NCBI RefSeq assembly: GCF_001761465.1
Contig: NZ_CP017479.1
Coordinates: 3,224,001-3,288,000, forward strand
Length of the DNA stretch: 64,000 nt
Direction: 5' to 3'
From: Flavobacterium gilvum
GTDB lineage: Bacteria; Bacteroidota; Bacteroidia; Flavobacteriales; Flavobacteriaceae
In this document: one piece after another, positions 36,530 through 46,256 of the stretch
Layout of the letters: every line of letters starts with the position of its first letter
Numbering within the stretch: the stretch's first letter is position 1
Made by a program: the position numbers and the translations under genes
Notes under the pieces: generated by a model
Databases searched by the model: none
What the model was told of the DNA's origin: nothing
The model's input: only the letters and a program-made list of their open reading frames with translations

Positions 36530-37957
36530 TTATACTTTGTAATATTGCTCCCATCCTTTTCTAGGTGGTGGGCCTACCAATAACTCATTGGCATTTTTGC
36601 TGCTGGTAATTATTTTTTTGGTTCTATCAAACACAATTTTTTCACCAGTCCATTGCGCCAATACGCCAAGACAAAATACCTGACTTAACGGGCCTGCAAT
36701 TTCAAAAGGGGAACGTGTTTTCTCCTCGCCTTTGCAAGCTTTTAAAAAATTAGCAAAGTGATTTGATGTGCTTGCTGGTACAATTGGTAAACGAGAAGCC
36801 ATCTCTTTTGCTTTTTCCTCTGGAATGATCGATAAAGTACTGCCATGGGAAGCACCTTTGAATGTTAAATCTTTACTGTAAATAATTTTTCCAGGATTCA
36901 GTTTTGCTGGTGCAATAGCTCCATTGCTTGGTGGCGGAATATTGGGATCAAGTCCCTGTACCCCATATCCTGCAGGAATTGGAGGAAGATTATTAATTCC
37001 ATCGTACCATTTTACTTCAACTGGTGGCATACTACCACGTTTCGGAAACTTAAATGAAAGCGTTGTTGACATTGGATAGAAAAACTTATTATGTCCTTCC
37101 AATTTAATAGGATCAACTTCATAAGGAAGTCCAAGATCCAAAAACTGATGAGCCGTATCGAGAAGGTGTGCTCCCCAATCACCCAAAGCTCCCATTCCAA
37201 AATCGAACCAACAACGCCATTGACCATTTACAAAATCTTTGTTGAACTGATGCCCTTGGGTTTGCATTTGCCAAATATCCCAGTCGAGTGTACTCGGGAT
37301 AGGCTCAGCAGGCGGAAATGAAGTAATATTTGGGTTCCAACCATGCCAACGCCTTGGGGCGTTCATGTGAGCAGTGATAGCTGTTACGTCTTTAATAATA
37401 CCGGCATCCACCCATGATTTAAACTGAAAATAATTGGCTTCAGAATGTCCTTGGTTTCCCATCTGAGTTACTACTTTCGGATGCCTCCTTGCGGCCTTCA
37501 TCATCAATTCTACTTCATTAAATGTACGTGCCATCGGTTTTTCCACATACACGTGTTTACCAAGACCAATCGCCATCATTGTAATCGGAAAATGAGAAAA
37601 ATCAGGGGTTCCAATAGAAACAGCTTCTATCTGATTGCCCATTTTATCAAACATTTCTCTAAAATCTTTAAATCGGGGTACATTTGGAAACTGTTTTAAT
37701 ATATCCAATGTATGAGGCGCTTCCATATCTACATCACAGAGTGCCACAATATTAGCCAATCCTGTATTGTAAAGTTCACGAATAATTTCGCCCCCGCGGT
37801 TACCTATTCCTACACAGGCAAGGTTTACCTTATCAGCAGACCCAAAACCAGACAGGTTTAGCTCTTTGGAAAATAAAAAACTGGGGGTTGCAACAGCTGC
37901 AGAAGCCAATAAGGCTTGTGTTAAAAACTTTCCTCTTGAATAATTATTGTCTGACAT
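36530..37957 (-). CDS. Gfo/Idh/MocA-family oxidoreductase (bacterial-type, exported)
   Basis: This is a 475-residue protein with an N-terminal signal-like region (FLTQALLASAAVATPSFLFS) without a clear twin arginine. The Rossmann motif is LACVGIGNRGGE and the canonical EKP is intact (HVYVEKPMART). A C-terminal extension with ASHGSTLSIIPEEKAKEM (in part), HFANFLKACKGEEKTRSPFE and a final GPPPRKGWEQYY matches the large periplasmic subgroup. It probably oxidises or epimerises a sugar. Convergent with the ApbE-Gfo-DUF1080 operon, it may be a second dehydrogenase of the same 3-keto-sugar route. It differs clearly from the one at 33863, so it is not a recent duplicate. Confidence 0.93.
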   Translation of the reverse strand: MSDNNYSRGKFLTQALLASAAVATPSFLFSKELNLSGFGSADKVNLACVGIGNRGGEIIRELYNTGLANIVALCDVDMEAPHTLDILKQFPNVPRFKDFREMFDKMGNQIEAVSIGTPDFSHFPITMMAIGLGKHVYVEKPMARTFNEVELMMKAARRHPKVVTQMGNQGHSEANYFQFKSWVDAGIIKDVTAITAHMNAPRRWHGWNPNITSFPPAEPIPSTLDWDIWQMQTQGHQFNKDFVNGQWRCWFDFGMGALGDWGAHLLDTAHQFLDLGLPYEVDPIKLEGHNKFFYPMSTTLSFKFPKRGSMPPVEVKWYDGINNLPPIPAGYGVQGLDPNIPPPSNGAIAPAKLNPGKIIYSKDLTFKGASHGSTLSIIPEEKAKEMASRLPIVPASTSNHFANFLKACKGEEKTRSPFEIAGPLSQVFCLGVLAQWTGEKIVFDRTKKIITSSKNANELLVGPPPRKGWEQYYKV

Positions 37958-38027
37958 ATTAAAGATTTTTTTAAATATAACAATAAAATGTATTCGAGCA
38001 CACAGTGATGATTAAAATATTTTATTA

Positions 38028-40796
38028 CTACTTACCCCACGTCAAATTTGGATTTGCACCCAACCATAATTCTAAAGTCCCTCCTTTACTGAAATCAGCA
38101 TGCGAAAATGAAAAGTGATTATGTTCTTTTCCATTCAAAGCCGCTTTTTGAATGTAACAATTGGTTTTAGAATTATTATAGGTTTTAATAACAAACTCTT
38201 TTCCTTTATAATACTTACTGTTAAGTTTAATTACGACTTCATCAAATACTGGGCTTGTAATATCATACTCTGGATTGATGGCGCTGGTACCCGTTAAACT
38301 AAACAATCCGATAGACGTCAAAGCGCTTACACCACTCATCTGACCTTGATCCTCATCGTGACCACCATAACCTTTGTCTGGAGTAACAGCACCATAAGCC
38401 TGCTCATTTACCCTGCGTACCCAATATTGAGTTAAATCAGGTCGTCCTGCATAATTAAAAACATGTGCATTAGAGCAGCCTGGTTGATTGGCATAACTGA
38501 CATATCCATCATTGTAGCCAAAAACAAAATCCTGATCTTTGGATTGTTCAAAGGCGTAATTCAACTTTTTGCAAAGGGTGTCATTTCCTCCCATCATATT
38601 AGCCAATTGATGAATACCATGCGAAACAGACCATGTTGCCTGCCATGCATTGGCTTCTACCCAGCCATTTCCGCTTAATGCTTCTTTATGCAACCAATCT
38701 CCCTCTTTGGTTTTTGGAAAAATTAATTTTTGATCTGAGTCAAATAATTTAGTCCATCCTTGCGAGCGATTATTAAAATTCTCGTAATCTTTCTTCTTCC
38801 CTAATTTTTTAGCCATTTGTCCCAATGCCCAGTCTTGAAAAGTAATTTCTGTAGTAATACCTGCATTCGACGGATAATAACCATTTTTTATATAAAATTC
38901 CATTTCTTCTTTTTCCCCCATCATTCCCCCAGGTGCATGATTTTGTTTCATTACTTCGTAAGCCAAAGCAGCAGGTTTCTTTGTAAGAATGCCCTTTTGA
39001 TAAGCACTGGTAATAAGGTTAGTGGCAGGACAACCCGTCATGATATACGAATAACCACCAGCACAAGGCCCACGTGGCAATAGCTTTCCATTTTCGGCAT
39101 ATTGAATCAATGACCCTGCAAAATCATCCAAGACTTCGGGCCAGGCTAATCCCCATAGAATATTCAAATTCCATTGCGTTAACCAAAATGCATCTGAATT
39201 ATACATGTGGAATTTTGCTTTACCGTTTTGATCTTTCGGTAATGTTCTTATTTTAAATTTGGTGTTAACGGTAGCATTTCCTCGTCGCTCCCCTTCGGTG
39301 TTATCAGGATAATCTCCGGACACATCATCTAACTTATGACGCCCCAGCAACGCATGCCATAAATCCGTATAAAATTTAATTTTTTGGTTGTTGCTACCGC
39401 CTTTTACAGCAATACGTCCCAGCATTTCATTCCATTCGTTTTGCGATTCGGTTCGTTGACTATCAAAATTCCAGCCTCTGTTTTCCGATTCCAAATTACG
39501 TCTTGCGTTGTCAACACTGGTAAAAGAAACCGCCACTTTCATTTGAACTGTTTCACCGGCTTTTACATGATACTGAGCCGCAACTCCAGTAGTCGCTGCA
39601 TCATAATAACTCATTCTCCCCGTGTTCTTAGCTGTTTTCTCAGGGGTTCCATTCAAGGTTGTTATGTCGTTCAATTCCTGTTTTCCATCCCAGCCATTTA
39701 GTTTTTCAAATGGTTTTTCAAAATCAATCGCAAAATAAATACGTACATTTTCGGGCCCGCCCCATAAACGTCCGGTTGTATTTACAGAACCTTCAATGCG
39801 AGTATTACTTACTTTTTTGATTCGGGCATCATTCATTGTCGCTTCACCAACATAGCCTCCCAAATTAATCAATACATTAGTCAAAGCATCTTTGGTATAT
39901 GTAAAGCGATAAAAACTGATGCGATCTGCCGCAGTTTGTTCTACCCAAGTATTGTATTTTTCAAGATAAAGTCGATGATAACCCGGTTGCACAATTTCAC
40001 CATCATGCGAAAAATTAGATTTCCATTCCTGTTCCCCTTTGTTTGGATTAATGGTACCAGTGGTTGGCATCAGAGTTATACCTGACAGCATCCAGCAATG
40101 TATTTGAGGAAATCCCAATATTTCAGTCGAATTGTAATTGTATCCTCCTCCATATTGATTTTTGTTACGGGTTAATGGCGCAGCGCTAATCATTCCAAAA
40201 GGCTGACTACCAGTAACAAAAAAGAAATAACGACCTCGGTTTGACTCAATATAAGGATCTACCCACGAAACTGGTTCAGATATTTGTGTTGGTGACGGAA
40301 ATACTTCCATTTCAGACAAACCAATTGCCGAACCATCTCCATCCGTTGTTTCAAATTTCACCCAAGTTATGGTCTGTTCTGGAAAATCAACCACTTTGGG
40401 CGCTCCATTATTGGGTATAGCAAAAACAGGAACTCGTGTACCATTACTAAATATAAGTGTACCTCCGGCATTGTGTGAAGCTGTCGCAACCCTATCATAC
40501 AAAATAATTTTATTGATGGATTGAGGCTGTTGCCAGGTCAACTGTATCCAAGGATAATCAATCTGTCCCCAAAAAGTAACCGTACTTTTTGATATCCATT
40601 CTCCTTTACCATCGGTGCGAATAATTCCGTCAATTACGTTGACGGCTTTTCCCTCCCCAAAGTTTTCGGAGGAGGCTGTTACAGTTGCTTTATTGGCGAT
40701 ACTGCCCGGCCCAGCTTGTACAAACTGGCTGGAACAGATCAGTAAGAAAATAAAAATGTGTCTTAGTATTCGTTTCATAACTTTTATTAAAATCAA
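38028..40796 (-). CDS. GH92-family alpha-mannosidase with N-terminal discoidin-like domain
   Basis: This is a 922-residue protein with signal peptide (FVQAGPG). Residues 30-165 form an F5/8C-like sandwich (ANKATVTASSENFGEGKAVN in part; IGLSEMEVFPS). GH92 starts near 170: VSWVDPYIESNRGRYFF, PFGMISAAPLTR, GYNYNSTEILGFPQIH. The catalytic-site segment GHDEDQGQMSG stands where the family has its Asp/Glu-rich GQMSAW motif. Classical GH92 enzymes are Ca2+-dependent exo-alpha-mannosidases; the substitutions in the GFSH and GQMSAW regions here suggest an altered or unknown specificity. It lies 70 bp after the Gfo gene start and carries its own promoter at 40979. Confidence 0.88.
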   Translation of the reverse strand: MILIKVMKRILRHIFIFLLICSSQFVQAGPGSIANKATVTASSENFGEGKAVNVIDGIIRTDGKGEWISKSTVTFWGQIDYPWIQLTWQQPQSINKIILYDRVATASHNAGGTLIFSNGTRVPVFAIPNNGAPKVVDFPEQTITWVKFETTDGDGSAIGLSEMEVFPSPTQISEPVSWVDPYIESNRGRYFFFVTGSQPFGMISAAPLTRNKNQYGGGYNYNSTEILGFPQIHCWMLSGITLMPTTGTINPNKGEQEWKSNFSHDGEIVQPGYHRLYLEKYNTWVEQTAADRISFYRFTYTKDALTNVLINLGGYVGEATMNDARIKKVSNTRIEGSVNTTGRLWGGPENVRIYFAIDFEKPFEKLNGWDGKQELNDITTLNGTPEKTAKNTGRMSYYDAATTGVAAQYHVKAGETVQMKVAVSFTSVDNARRNLESENRGWNFDSQRTESQNEWNEMLGRIAVKGGSNNQKIKFYTDLWHALLGRHKLDDVSGDYPDNTEGERRGNATVNTKFKIRTLPKDQNGKAKFHMYNSDAFWLTQWNLNILWGLAWPEVLDDFAGSLIQYAENGKLLPRGPCAGGYSYIMTGCPATNLITSAYQKGILTKKPAALAYEVMKQNHAPGGMMGEKEEMEFYIKNGYYPSNAGITTEITFQDWALGQMAKKLGKKKDYENFNNRSQGWTKLFDSDQKLIFPKTKEGDWLHKEALSGNGWVEANAWQATWSVSHGIHQLANMMGGNDTLCKKLNYAFEQSKDQDFVFGYNDGYVSYANQPGCSNAHVFNYAGRPDLTQYWVRRVNEQAYGAVTPDKGYGGHDEDQGQMSGVSALTSIGLFSLTGTSAINPEYDITSPVFDEVVIKLNSKYYKGKEFVIKTYNNSKTNCYIQKAALNGKEHNHFSFSHADFSKGGTLELWLGANPNLTWGK

Positions 40797-40978
40797 TATA
40801 ATGAATGAAAATGAGTTGTTGCCACAGCGGTTTAATAATCAACTGAGAAAACTTTGGGAAAGAAACTGAAATAATCAGCAACACAGAAATGAGGTGTTTT
40901 TAATTTTCATGGTTTGTTGGTTATTGGTTACTATTTTGAGGCAGCTTGATTTACTAAATCGTTTATGTAAATCAATTC

Positions 40979-41040
40979 CAAATATAATTAAATGAAAGAT
41001 AATAAGCAGATTTTTTCTGTTTAAGGTCAAAATATTCCTT
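40979..41040 (-). promoter_or_regulatory. GH92 promoter with a weaker HTCS-like site
   Basis: The -7 element TATATTTG lies at 40986-40979 on the minus strand. A strong half-site, CAAAATATTCCTT at 41028, is almost the same as one at susC, but its partner 21 bp away (CAGATTTTTTCTG) is poor, and the distance to TTTG is 28 bp, not 32. Either another regulator acts here or this is a relaxed member of the regulon. Confidence 0.35.
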
Positions 41041-41095
41041 AGGACTTCAATTTTAAACTACTTTATTTATATTGGTAAAAAAACAAAAGCATTAT

Positions 41096-43303
41096 TTAAA
41101 CAAGTTTTTTTGTTTTCAAAATCAGACAATTAATAATTTTAAAAAGCTGAATCGCTTCAAAAGGTTTGACTATAATATCATTTATTCCTACCCCTATTGC
41201 CTCTTCAGTTATTTCGTTTTTATCAAAAGCTGTCAATGCAATTATTGGAGTTTCGATTCCCTTTTGTCGTATTCTTCTAGAGGTTTCAAAACCATTCATC
41301 AAAGGCATGTTAATATCCATCAAAATGACATCAAATTCCTCATTATCCAAAATTTCCAAGGCCTTAAATCCATCATCGACCACTATACAGGAATAATTAT
41401 TTTTTTCAATAATTTTTCTGGTTATTAACTGATTGATTCTGTTATCCTCGACAACGAGTACTTTAAAGACTTGACTGGAAGTCAAATCGACCTGAATATT
41501 ATTTATGATTTCAATAGTCTTGACAGGATTACACTCAAAGCTAATGCAAAAAGTAAAGGTTGTTCCCCTGCCCAATTCACTTTCAACAGTTATCTTGCTT
41601 CCAAAAAGTTCCAATAGCCTTTTTACTATCGGCAATCCCAATCCTGTTCCTTGATAATCGACTTCTTTTCTTCCTACCTGAACAAATTTATCGAATATTA
41701 TTTCCTGATCCAGAGGAGCAATTCCTATTCCGGTATCGGCAATTTTAACCTCTATGCAATGCATATTTTTGTTTATTTCAATAAGTCTGGCTATTAATCT
41801 AACTTCACCATTTTTGGTGAATTTCAGAGCATTACTTACCAAATTCATAAGGATTTGGGCAAATCGAAGTTTATCTCCAATTAAACTTTCGGGAATAGAT
41901 GGATCAACATCAATATAAACCTTATTGTTATTGTTTTGGGCGATAAAAGACAATGAATTTTTTATCATATAAAATTCATCTGTCAGATTAAAAGTAAATT
42001 CTTCTAAGACAATTTTGTTTTCTTCAATTTTATTTATCTGCAAAATATCATTAACCAGAGACAACAAATAGCGAGCAGAAAATTTCAGGGAATTCAAATG
42101 CGGACTAGAAGCGAGCTCTTTGTGTTCTTCCAATAGCAAATCAGTAATCCCCACAACTCCGTACAATGGCGTTCGTAATTCATGGCTAATTGTAGAAACA
42201 AACTGGGTTTTCAATTTAGACGACTCTTCTGCTTTTTTATTGGCTTTGATTAATTTCTTATTGGCAAGCATCAAATCGGCATTCGATTTTACCCTAAACT
42301 TATTATTTTTAATCAAAGAATTCAGAAAAAGCAACAGAACAAAAATGGCAAGAATGAAAAGCAGCACAATAATTCTTGATTTTTTCAGACTTTGATATTG
42401 CAAATTCCTTTCGTTTTCAATTTTATCAATAGTACGTTTGTATTCGTCTAGTTCAAGATTAACACCTTCAATATTGGCTTTTTCTAACTTTTCTTCAGCA
42501 TAAATTTCTTCATTGAGTTTTGTGTACAATTCCAGGTTTTCATAAGCCCTTTTGTAATCCTTTTGCTTTAATAAAAATTTAGAAAACTCTAAATGACAAA
42601 AAGAAAGATCTGATTTCTCATTCATTTTTTTGCCTAAACGAATTGCTTCCTCAAAATACAATTCAGCTTTTTCATTCTCATTTTTATAATTGTAGTACAT
42701 CCCATTTAGCATATTGAGCACCACAATTGTCACATCATTATGATATTTTTGATAATAGGAATTAATAAATTTTAAATTATTTTCACCTTCTCTGAATTTA
42801 CCAATGTCAAAAAAAGCCCAGGTCATATTCAGATTAGTAAATGCCATTTGAGCTGAATCCTTTATTTTCTCACTGTATTCAAGTGCTTTTTTAAAATAAT
42901 AGATTCCTTTTTCGTATTTCTTTTTTTCAAAACAAAAAACATTTCCAAGATTGTTGTTGATTTTTTGTTTTATCGAATCGTTTTGGGTGAAGTTGGCATA
43001 ATTTAAGCCTTTATTGTAGTAAAAAATAGCCTTGTCAAATTCGACTAAATCATTGTAATTAGCCGCAACATTATTGTAATTTTTGGCAATAAGGACATTG
43101 TCATGAATGGTGATAGATTTCTGCAAGGCCAATCTAGAAATCAACAATGATTTCTCGAAATCACCAGATTGCCTTAGTTTGGCTGCTTGTGAAGTTAATT
43201 TATTAATTTCATTTTTTTTGGGCAATTGTGTCTGACCAATCAAGGCAAAGCCAAAAAAATTAAACCATAAAAGAACAAATAACACTACTCTCATTGGGGG
43301 CAT
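41096..43303 (-). CDS. TPR-containing hybrid sensor histidine kinase
   Basis: This is a 735-residue protein. A signal-like start leads to periplasmic TPR helices over about 35-300 (YNNVAANYNDLVEFDKAIFYY in part). A membrane helix at about 312-333 (IIVLLFILAIFVLLLF) is followed by a coiled linker, HisKA with His374 (STISHELRTPLYG), HATPase (ADTGIGIA, GTGLGLPIVK) and a C-terminal receiver with Asp663 (VILMDINMP). No DNA-binding domain is present, so the phosphoryl group must go to an Hpt protein or another partner elsewhere. Likely an orphan signalling protein unrelated to the PUL. Its last residues end in a lysine-rich tail, KTKKLV. Confidence 0.93.
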   Translation of the reverse strand: MPPMRVVLFVLLWFNFFGFALIGQTQLPKKNEINKLTSQAAKLRQSGDFEKSLLISRLALQKSITIHDNVLIAKNYNNVAANYNDLVEFDKAIFYYNKGLNYANFTQNDSIKQKINNNLGNVFCFEKKKYEKGIYYFKKALEYSEKIKDSAQMAFTNLNMTWAFFDIGKFREGENNLKFINSYYQKYHNDVTIVVLNMLNGMYYNYKNENEKAELYFEEAIRLGKKMNEKSDLSFCHLEFSKFLLKQKDYKRAYENLELYTKLNEEIYAEEKLEKANIEGVNLELDEYKRTIDKIENERNLQYQSLKKSRIIVLLFILAIFVLLLFLNSLIKNNKFRVKSNADLMLANKKLIKANKKAEESSKLKTQFVSTISHELRTPLYGVVGITDLLLEEHKELASSPHLNSLKFSARYLLSLVNDILQINKIEENKIVLEEFTFNLTDEFYMIKNSLSFIAQNNNNKVYIDVDPSIPESLIGDKLRFAQILMNLVSNALKFTKNGEVRLIARLIEINKNMHCIEVKIADTGIGIAPLDQEIIFDKFVQVGRKEVDYQGTGLGLPIVKRLLELFGSKITVESELGRGTTFTFCISFECNPVKTIEIINNIQVDLTSSQVFKVLVVEDNRINQLITRKIIEKNNYSCIVVDDGFKALEILDNEEFDVILMDINMPLMNGFETSRRIRQKGIETPIIALTAFDKNEITEEAIGVGINDIIVKPFEAIQLFKIINCLILKTKKLV

Positions 43304-43404
43304 AAATAGTAATTATATTTACCAAATATACATTATAATCCACAGACATATCACAAAAAACTAAGAATATTTTAGATAAATACAACATTGGTATCAATAA
43401 ATTA

Positions 43405-43438
43405 AAAAAGCAGCTACATTAGACCTGTAACTGCTTTT
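43405..43438 (-). terminator. Intrinsic terminator downstream of the symporter gene
   Basis: The arms AAAAAGCAGCTACA (43405) and TGTAACTGCTTTT (to 43438) pair with one mismatch around a short loop. On the minus strand a T-run follows, about 45 bp after the symporter stop at 43482. Confidence 0.7.
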
Positions 43439-43481
43439 ATTATATTTAAAAATTTAAAAAAAAGAATTTTACCCTTCTTTT

Positions 43482-44753
43482 TTACTCATTTTCTATTTCT
43501 TTATTGTCTTCCCATTGACCAACTACTGAAGTGGCCAAGGCATTACCCAAAACATTTGTTGCGGTTCTAAACATATCACAAAAATGGTCTATTGGCAATA
43601 TTAATGCAATTCCTTCTACAGGGATCTTAAACATACCGCAAGTAGCCGCCACAACCACCAAACTGGCTCTTGGAACTCCAGCTATTCCTTTGCTGGTAAG
43701 CATTAATACGAAAAGCATTGTAAATTGTGTAAGATAATCCAAATGTACTCCATAGGCTTGTGCGATAAAAATTGCAGCAAAAGTCATGTACATCATGCTC
43801 CCATCCAAATTAAAAGAATAACCCAACGGCAACATAAAAGAAACGATTTTGTCTTTTACACCAAATTTCTCCAATTCTTCGGTAAGTTTTGGAAAAACAG
43901 CCTCAGAACTAGTGGTACCAAAAGCAATAATCAGCGGGCTCATAATATGATTCAGTAATGTTTTTATTCTTTTGCCAAGAAAAATATAACCAATCAGAAT
44001 TAATATCCCCCATAGCGAAGTAATACCAACTAAAAATGAACCAAAATATTTGAAATAAGTAAGAGCCAAATCCTGAAAATCACGAACAGAAAACACACCT
44101 GCAATTGCCCCAAAAACTCCTATTGGCGCAAATTTCATAACAAAATTCACCATTTTTAGAACAACATGTGAAGTTCTGTCTAAAAAATCAATTATAGGTT
44201 TTGAATGATCCCCCAATGATGCAGCGGCCAATCCAAAGAATATGGAAAATATAACAATCTGTAAAATCTCATTGGTTGCCATTGCTTCAAAAAGACTTTT
44301 GGGTACAATGTGTTCAACAAAATTCTCGAAAGACAAACTTTGGGTTTTTCCCGTTACATCCGAAACGGATGCCATATCTACATGCGATAGATTCAAGCCA
44401 ACTCCAGGCTCCAAAATATTCACATAAAACATTCCTATCAACAATGAAATGAAAGAAGCTGTAAAAAACCAAATCAAAGCTCTCCCTCCAATTCTTCCTA
44501 CTGCTTTTATGTCTCCCAATTTGGCTATTCCAACCACCAAAGTTGTAAAAACCAATGGTGCAATAATCATTTGAACCAACCTAATAAAAATAGTGGCTAG
44601 CATTTTTATTTTAGTGCTGAATCCCTGAGCACTTTCGGCAGCAACAGAATTATGAATGATCACGCCCAAAATGGCGCCTAAAACCATTGCTATAAGAATC
44701 TGACCTGTAAGGCCACTCAAAAATGATGGCTTTTTGGTTGTAGTTGTATTCAT
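43482..44753 (-). CDS. Dicarboxylate/amino acid:cation symporter (DAACS)
   Basis: This is a 423-residue inner-membrane protein with the Glt fold: eight membrane helices and two re-entrant hairpins. Hairpin 1 carries FGTTSSEAVFP for the serine-rich motif, the following region has SFNLDGSMMYM, and hairpin 2 has SKGIAGVPRASLVV. These bind the carboxylate substrate and Na+ or H+. Typical substrates are glutamate, aspartate, succinate or malate; the sequence does not settle which. It sits 55 bp after the aroC stop on the same strand but has its own terminator and no obvious link to chorismate synthesis. Confidence 0.95.
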   Translation of the reverse strand: MNTTTTKKPSFLSGLTGQILIAMVLGAILGVIIHNSVAAESAQGFSTKIKMLATIFIRLVQMIIAPLVFTTLVVGIAKLGDIKAVGRIGGRALIWFFTASFISLLIGMFYVNILEPGVGLNLSHVDMASVSDVTGKTQSLSFENFVEHIVPKSLFEAMATNEILQIVIFSIFFGLAAASLGDHSKPIIDFLDRTSHVVLKMVNFVMKFAPIGVFGAIAGVFSVRDFQDLALTYFKYFGSFLVGITSLWGILILIGYIFLGKRIKTLLNHIMSPLIIAFGTTSSEAVFPKLTEELEKFGVKDKIVSFMLPLGYSFNLDGSMMYMTFAAIFIAQAYGVHLDYLTQFTMLFVLMLTSKGIAGVPRASLVVVAATCGMFKIPVEGIALILPIDHFCDMFRTATNVLGNALATSVVGQWEDNKEIENE

Positions 44754-44808
44754 TTAATTAATTTGAATTTTAAATTATCAAAATACGAGGGAATATTCTG
44801 TTTTGTTG

Positions 44809-45870
44809 TTATAAATAGGTTTTATTCAAAAGATAAAAATCAGCCAAAACAATTGCAGCCATCGCTTCAACGATAGGCACTGCACGAGGAACAACACAAG
44901 GATCATGACGTCCTTTTCCAGTCATTTCTGTAATATTTCCCTGATTATCCAAAGACTCTTGTTTTTGCATCAAAGTAGCCACCGGTTTGAAAGCTACACG
45001 AAAATAAATATCCATTCCGTTGCTTATACCTCCTTGTATTCCGCCAGAACGATTGGTTCGGGTAGTTCCGTCAGGATTGTATAAATCGTTATGCTCGCTT
45101 CCTTTCATTTTTACACCTTCAAATCCACTTCCGAATTCAAAACCCTTTACGGCATTGATAGACAACATCGCTTTTCCCAATTCGGCGTGTAGCTTGTCAA
45201 ATACAGGTTCTCCCAATCCGATAGGCACGTTTTGAATTACGCAGGTAACGGTTCCACCGACAGTATCTCCATCTTTACGAATTTGACGAATGTATTCTTC
45301 CATTTCAGCAGCTGAATTTTCGTCAGGGCAACGAACAGGATTGCTTTCGATTTTCGAAAAATCCAATTCCTGATAAGGCTTTTCAAGAAATATTGGTCCA
45401 ACCGAAGAAACGTATGCATTTATTTTGATTTCGGGAAGCATTTGTTTTGCAATCGCACCTGCCACTACTCTACTGGCCGTTTCGCGTGCAGAACTGCGTC
45501 CTCCACCTCTATAATCCCTCACACCATATTTCTTTTCATATACATAATCGGCGTGACTAGGTCTGTAATTATCTTTGATATGGGAGTAATCGTCAGATTT
45601 TTGATTGGTATTCGGGATAATGAAACCGATAGGCGTTCCCGTAGTTTTTCCTTCAAAAATTCCTGATAGAAACTGAACCTCGTCCGGTTCTTTTCTTTGG
45701 GTAACTATTGCGGATTGACCTGGCTTTCTTCTGGTCATTTCCAGTTGAATAGCATCAAAATCTAATTGAATTCCGGAAGGGCAACCGTCTATGATTCCGC
45801 CCAATGCTTCTCCGTGTGATTCTCCAAAAGTAGTTATTCTATATAGTGTTCCGTAACTATTTCCTGCCAT
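44809..45870 (-). CDS. aroC: Chorismate synthase
   Basis: This is a 353-residue cytoplasmic enzyme that converts 5-enolpyruvylshikimate-3-phosphate to chorismate with reduced FMN, the last step of the shikimate pathway. Family motifs are [20 protein letters not shown] at the N-terminus, [17 protein letters not shown], the FMN-site [17 protein letters not shown] (in part), and the C-terminal [18 protein letters not shown]. An upstream in-frame ATG at 45927 would add 19 residues (MFIIFSL...), but MAGNSYG is the conserved family start, and a promoter lies between the two, so I chose 45870. Confidence 0.97.
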   Translation of the reverse strand: MAGNSYGTLYRITTFGESHGEALGGIIDGCPSGIQLDFDAIQLEMTRRKPGQSAIVTQRKEPDEVQFLSGIFEGKTTGTPIGFIIPNTNQKSDDYSHIKDNYRPSHADYVYEKKYGVRDYRGGGRSSARETASRVVAGAIAKQMLPEIKINAYVSSVGPIFLEKPYQELDFSKIESNPVRCPDENSAAEMEEYIRQIRKDGDTVGGTVTCVIQNVPIGLGEPVFDKLHAELGKAMLSINAVKGFEFGSGFEGVKMKGSEHNDLYNPDGTTRTNRSGGIQGGISNGMDIYFRVAFKPVATLMQKQESLDNQGNITEMTGKGRHDPCVVPRAVPIVEAMAAIVLADFYLLNKTYL

Positions 45871-45886
45871 TTTATAAAATTTTACG

Positions 45887-45894
45887 CAAATGTA
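45887..45894 (-). promoter_or_regulatory. Candidate aroC promoter -7 element
   Basis: TACATTTG on the minus strand matches TAnnTTTG and lies 16 bp upstream of the chosen ATG at 45870. If used, translation from the upstream ATG 45927 is impossible, which supports the shorter protein. Confidence 0.45.
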
Positions 45895-46129
45895 AGTTTT
45901 ATGAATTAAACTAAAAATTATAAACAACTAATATTTCACAATAATTGAGTTCAAAATCAATGGAAATGCGATTATTATTTGTCTAAATAAATGATTAAGT
46001 CTTAAAATTATTACTATTTTTTGATTTGGGTTTGACGATGTAAAGTAACTTTTATTGAAACTGAAAATGTATAGTTTAAATCTTATTTGAGTGCGATTAT
46101 TATTTTCTATATTTGATAAAGTAAAAACG

Positions 46130-46160
46130 TGATAATTATCAGACAAAGCCCTTAATTTTG
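46130..46160 (+). promoter_or_regulatory. Candidate promoter region of the RDD gene
   Basis: A perfect palindrome TGATAATTATCA (46130-46141) is followed by TAATTTTG (46153-46160), which fits TAnnTTTG, about 96 bp before the RDD gene start. The rest of the 386 bp gap from 45871 is AT-rich, with only weak chance reading frames. Confidence 0.35.
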
Positions 46161-46256
46161 ATTAGATAAGTCTTATTTTATCAAAATTACTCACAAGTTG
46201 GTGGCAAGCATTCGAAAAAACTAAACCTAAAACAAACCTAAAAAAACAGAATTAAA

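Noticed and set aside
45871-45927. Longer aroC start at 45927
   Set aside because: The extra 19 residues are not part of chorismate synthase, and a -7 element lies inside them.
45928-46146. A 72-codon minus-strand frame between aroC and the RDD gene
   Set aside because: Low-complexity AT-rich translation without known motifs, overlapped by the candidate promoters.
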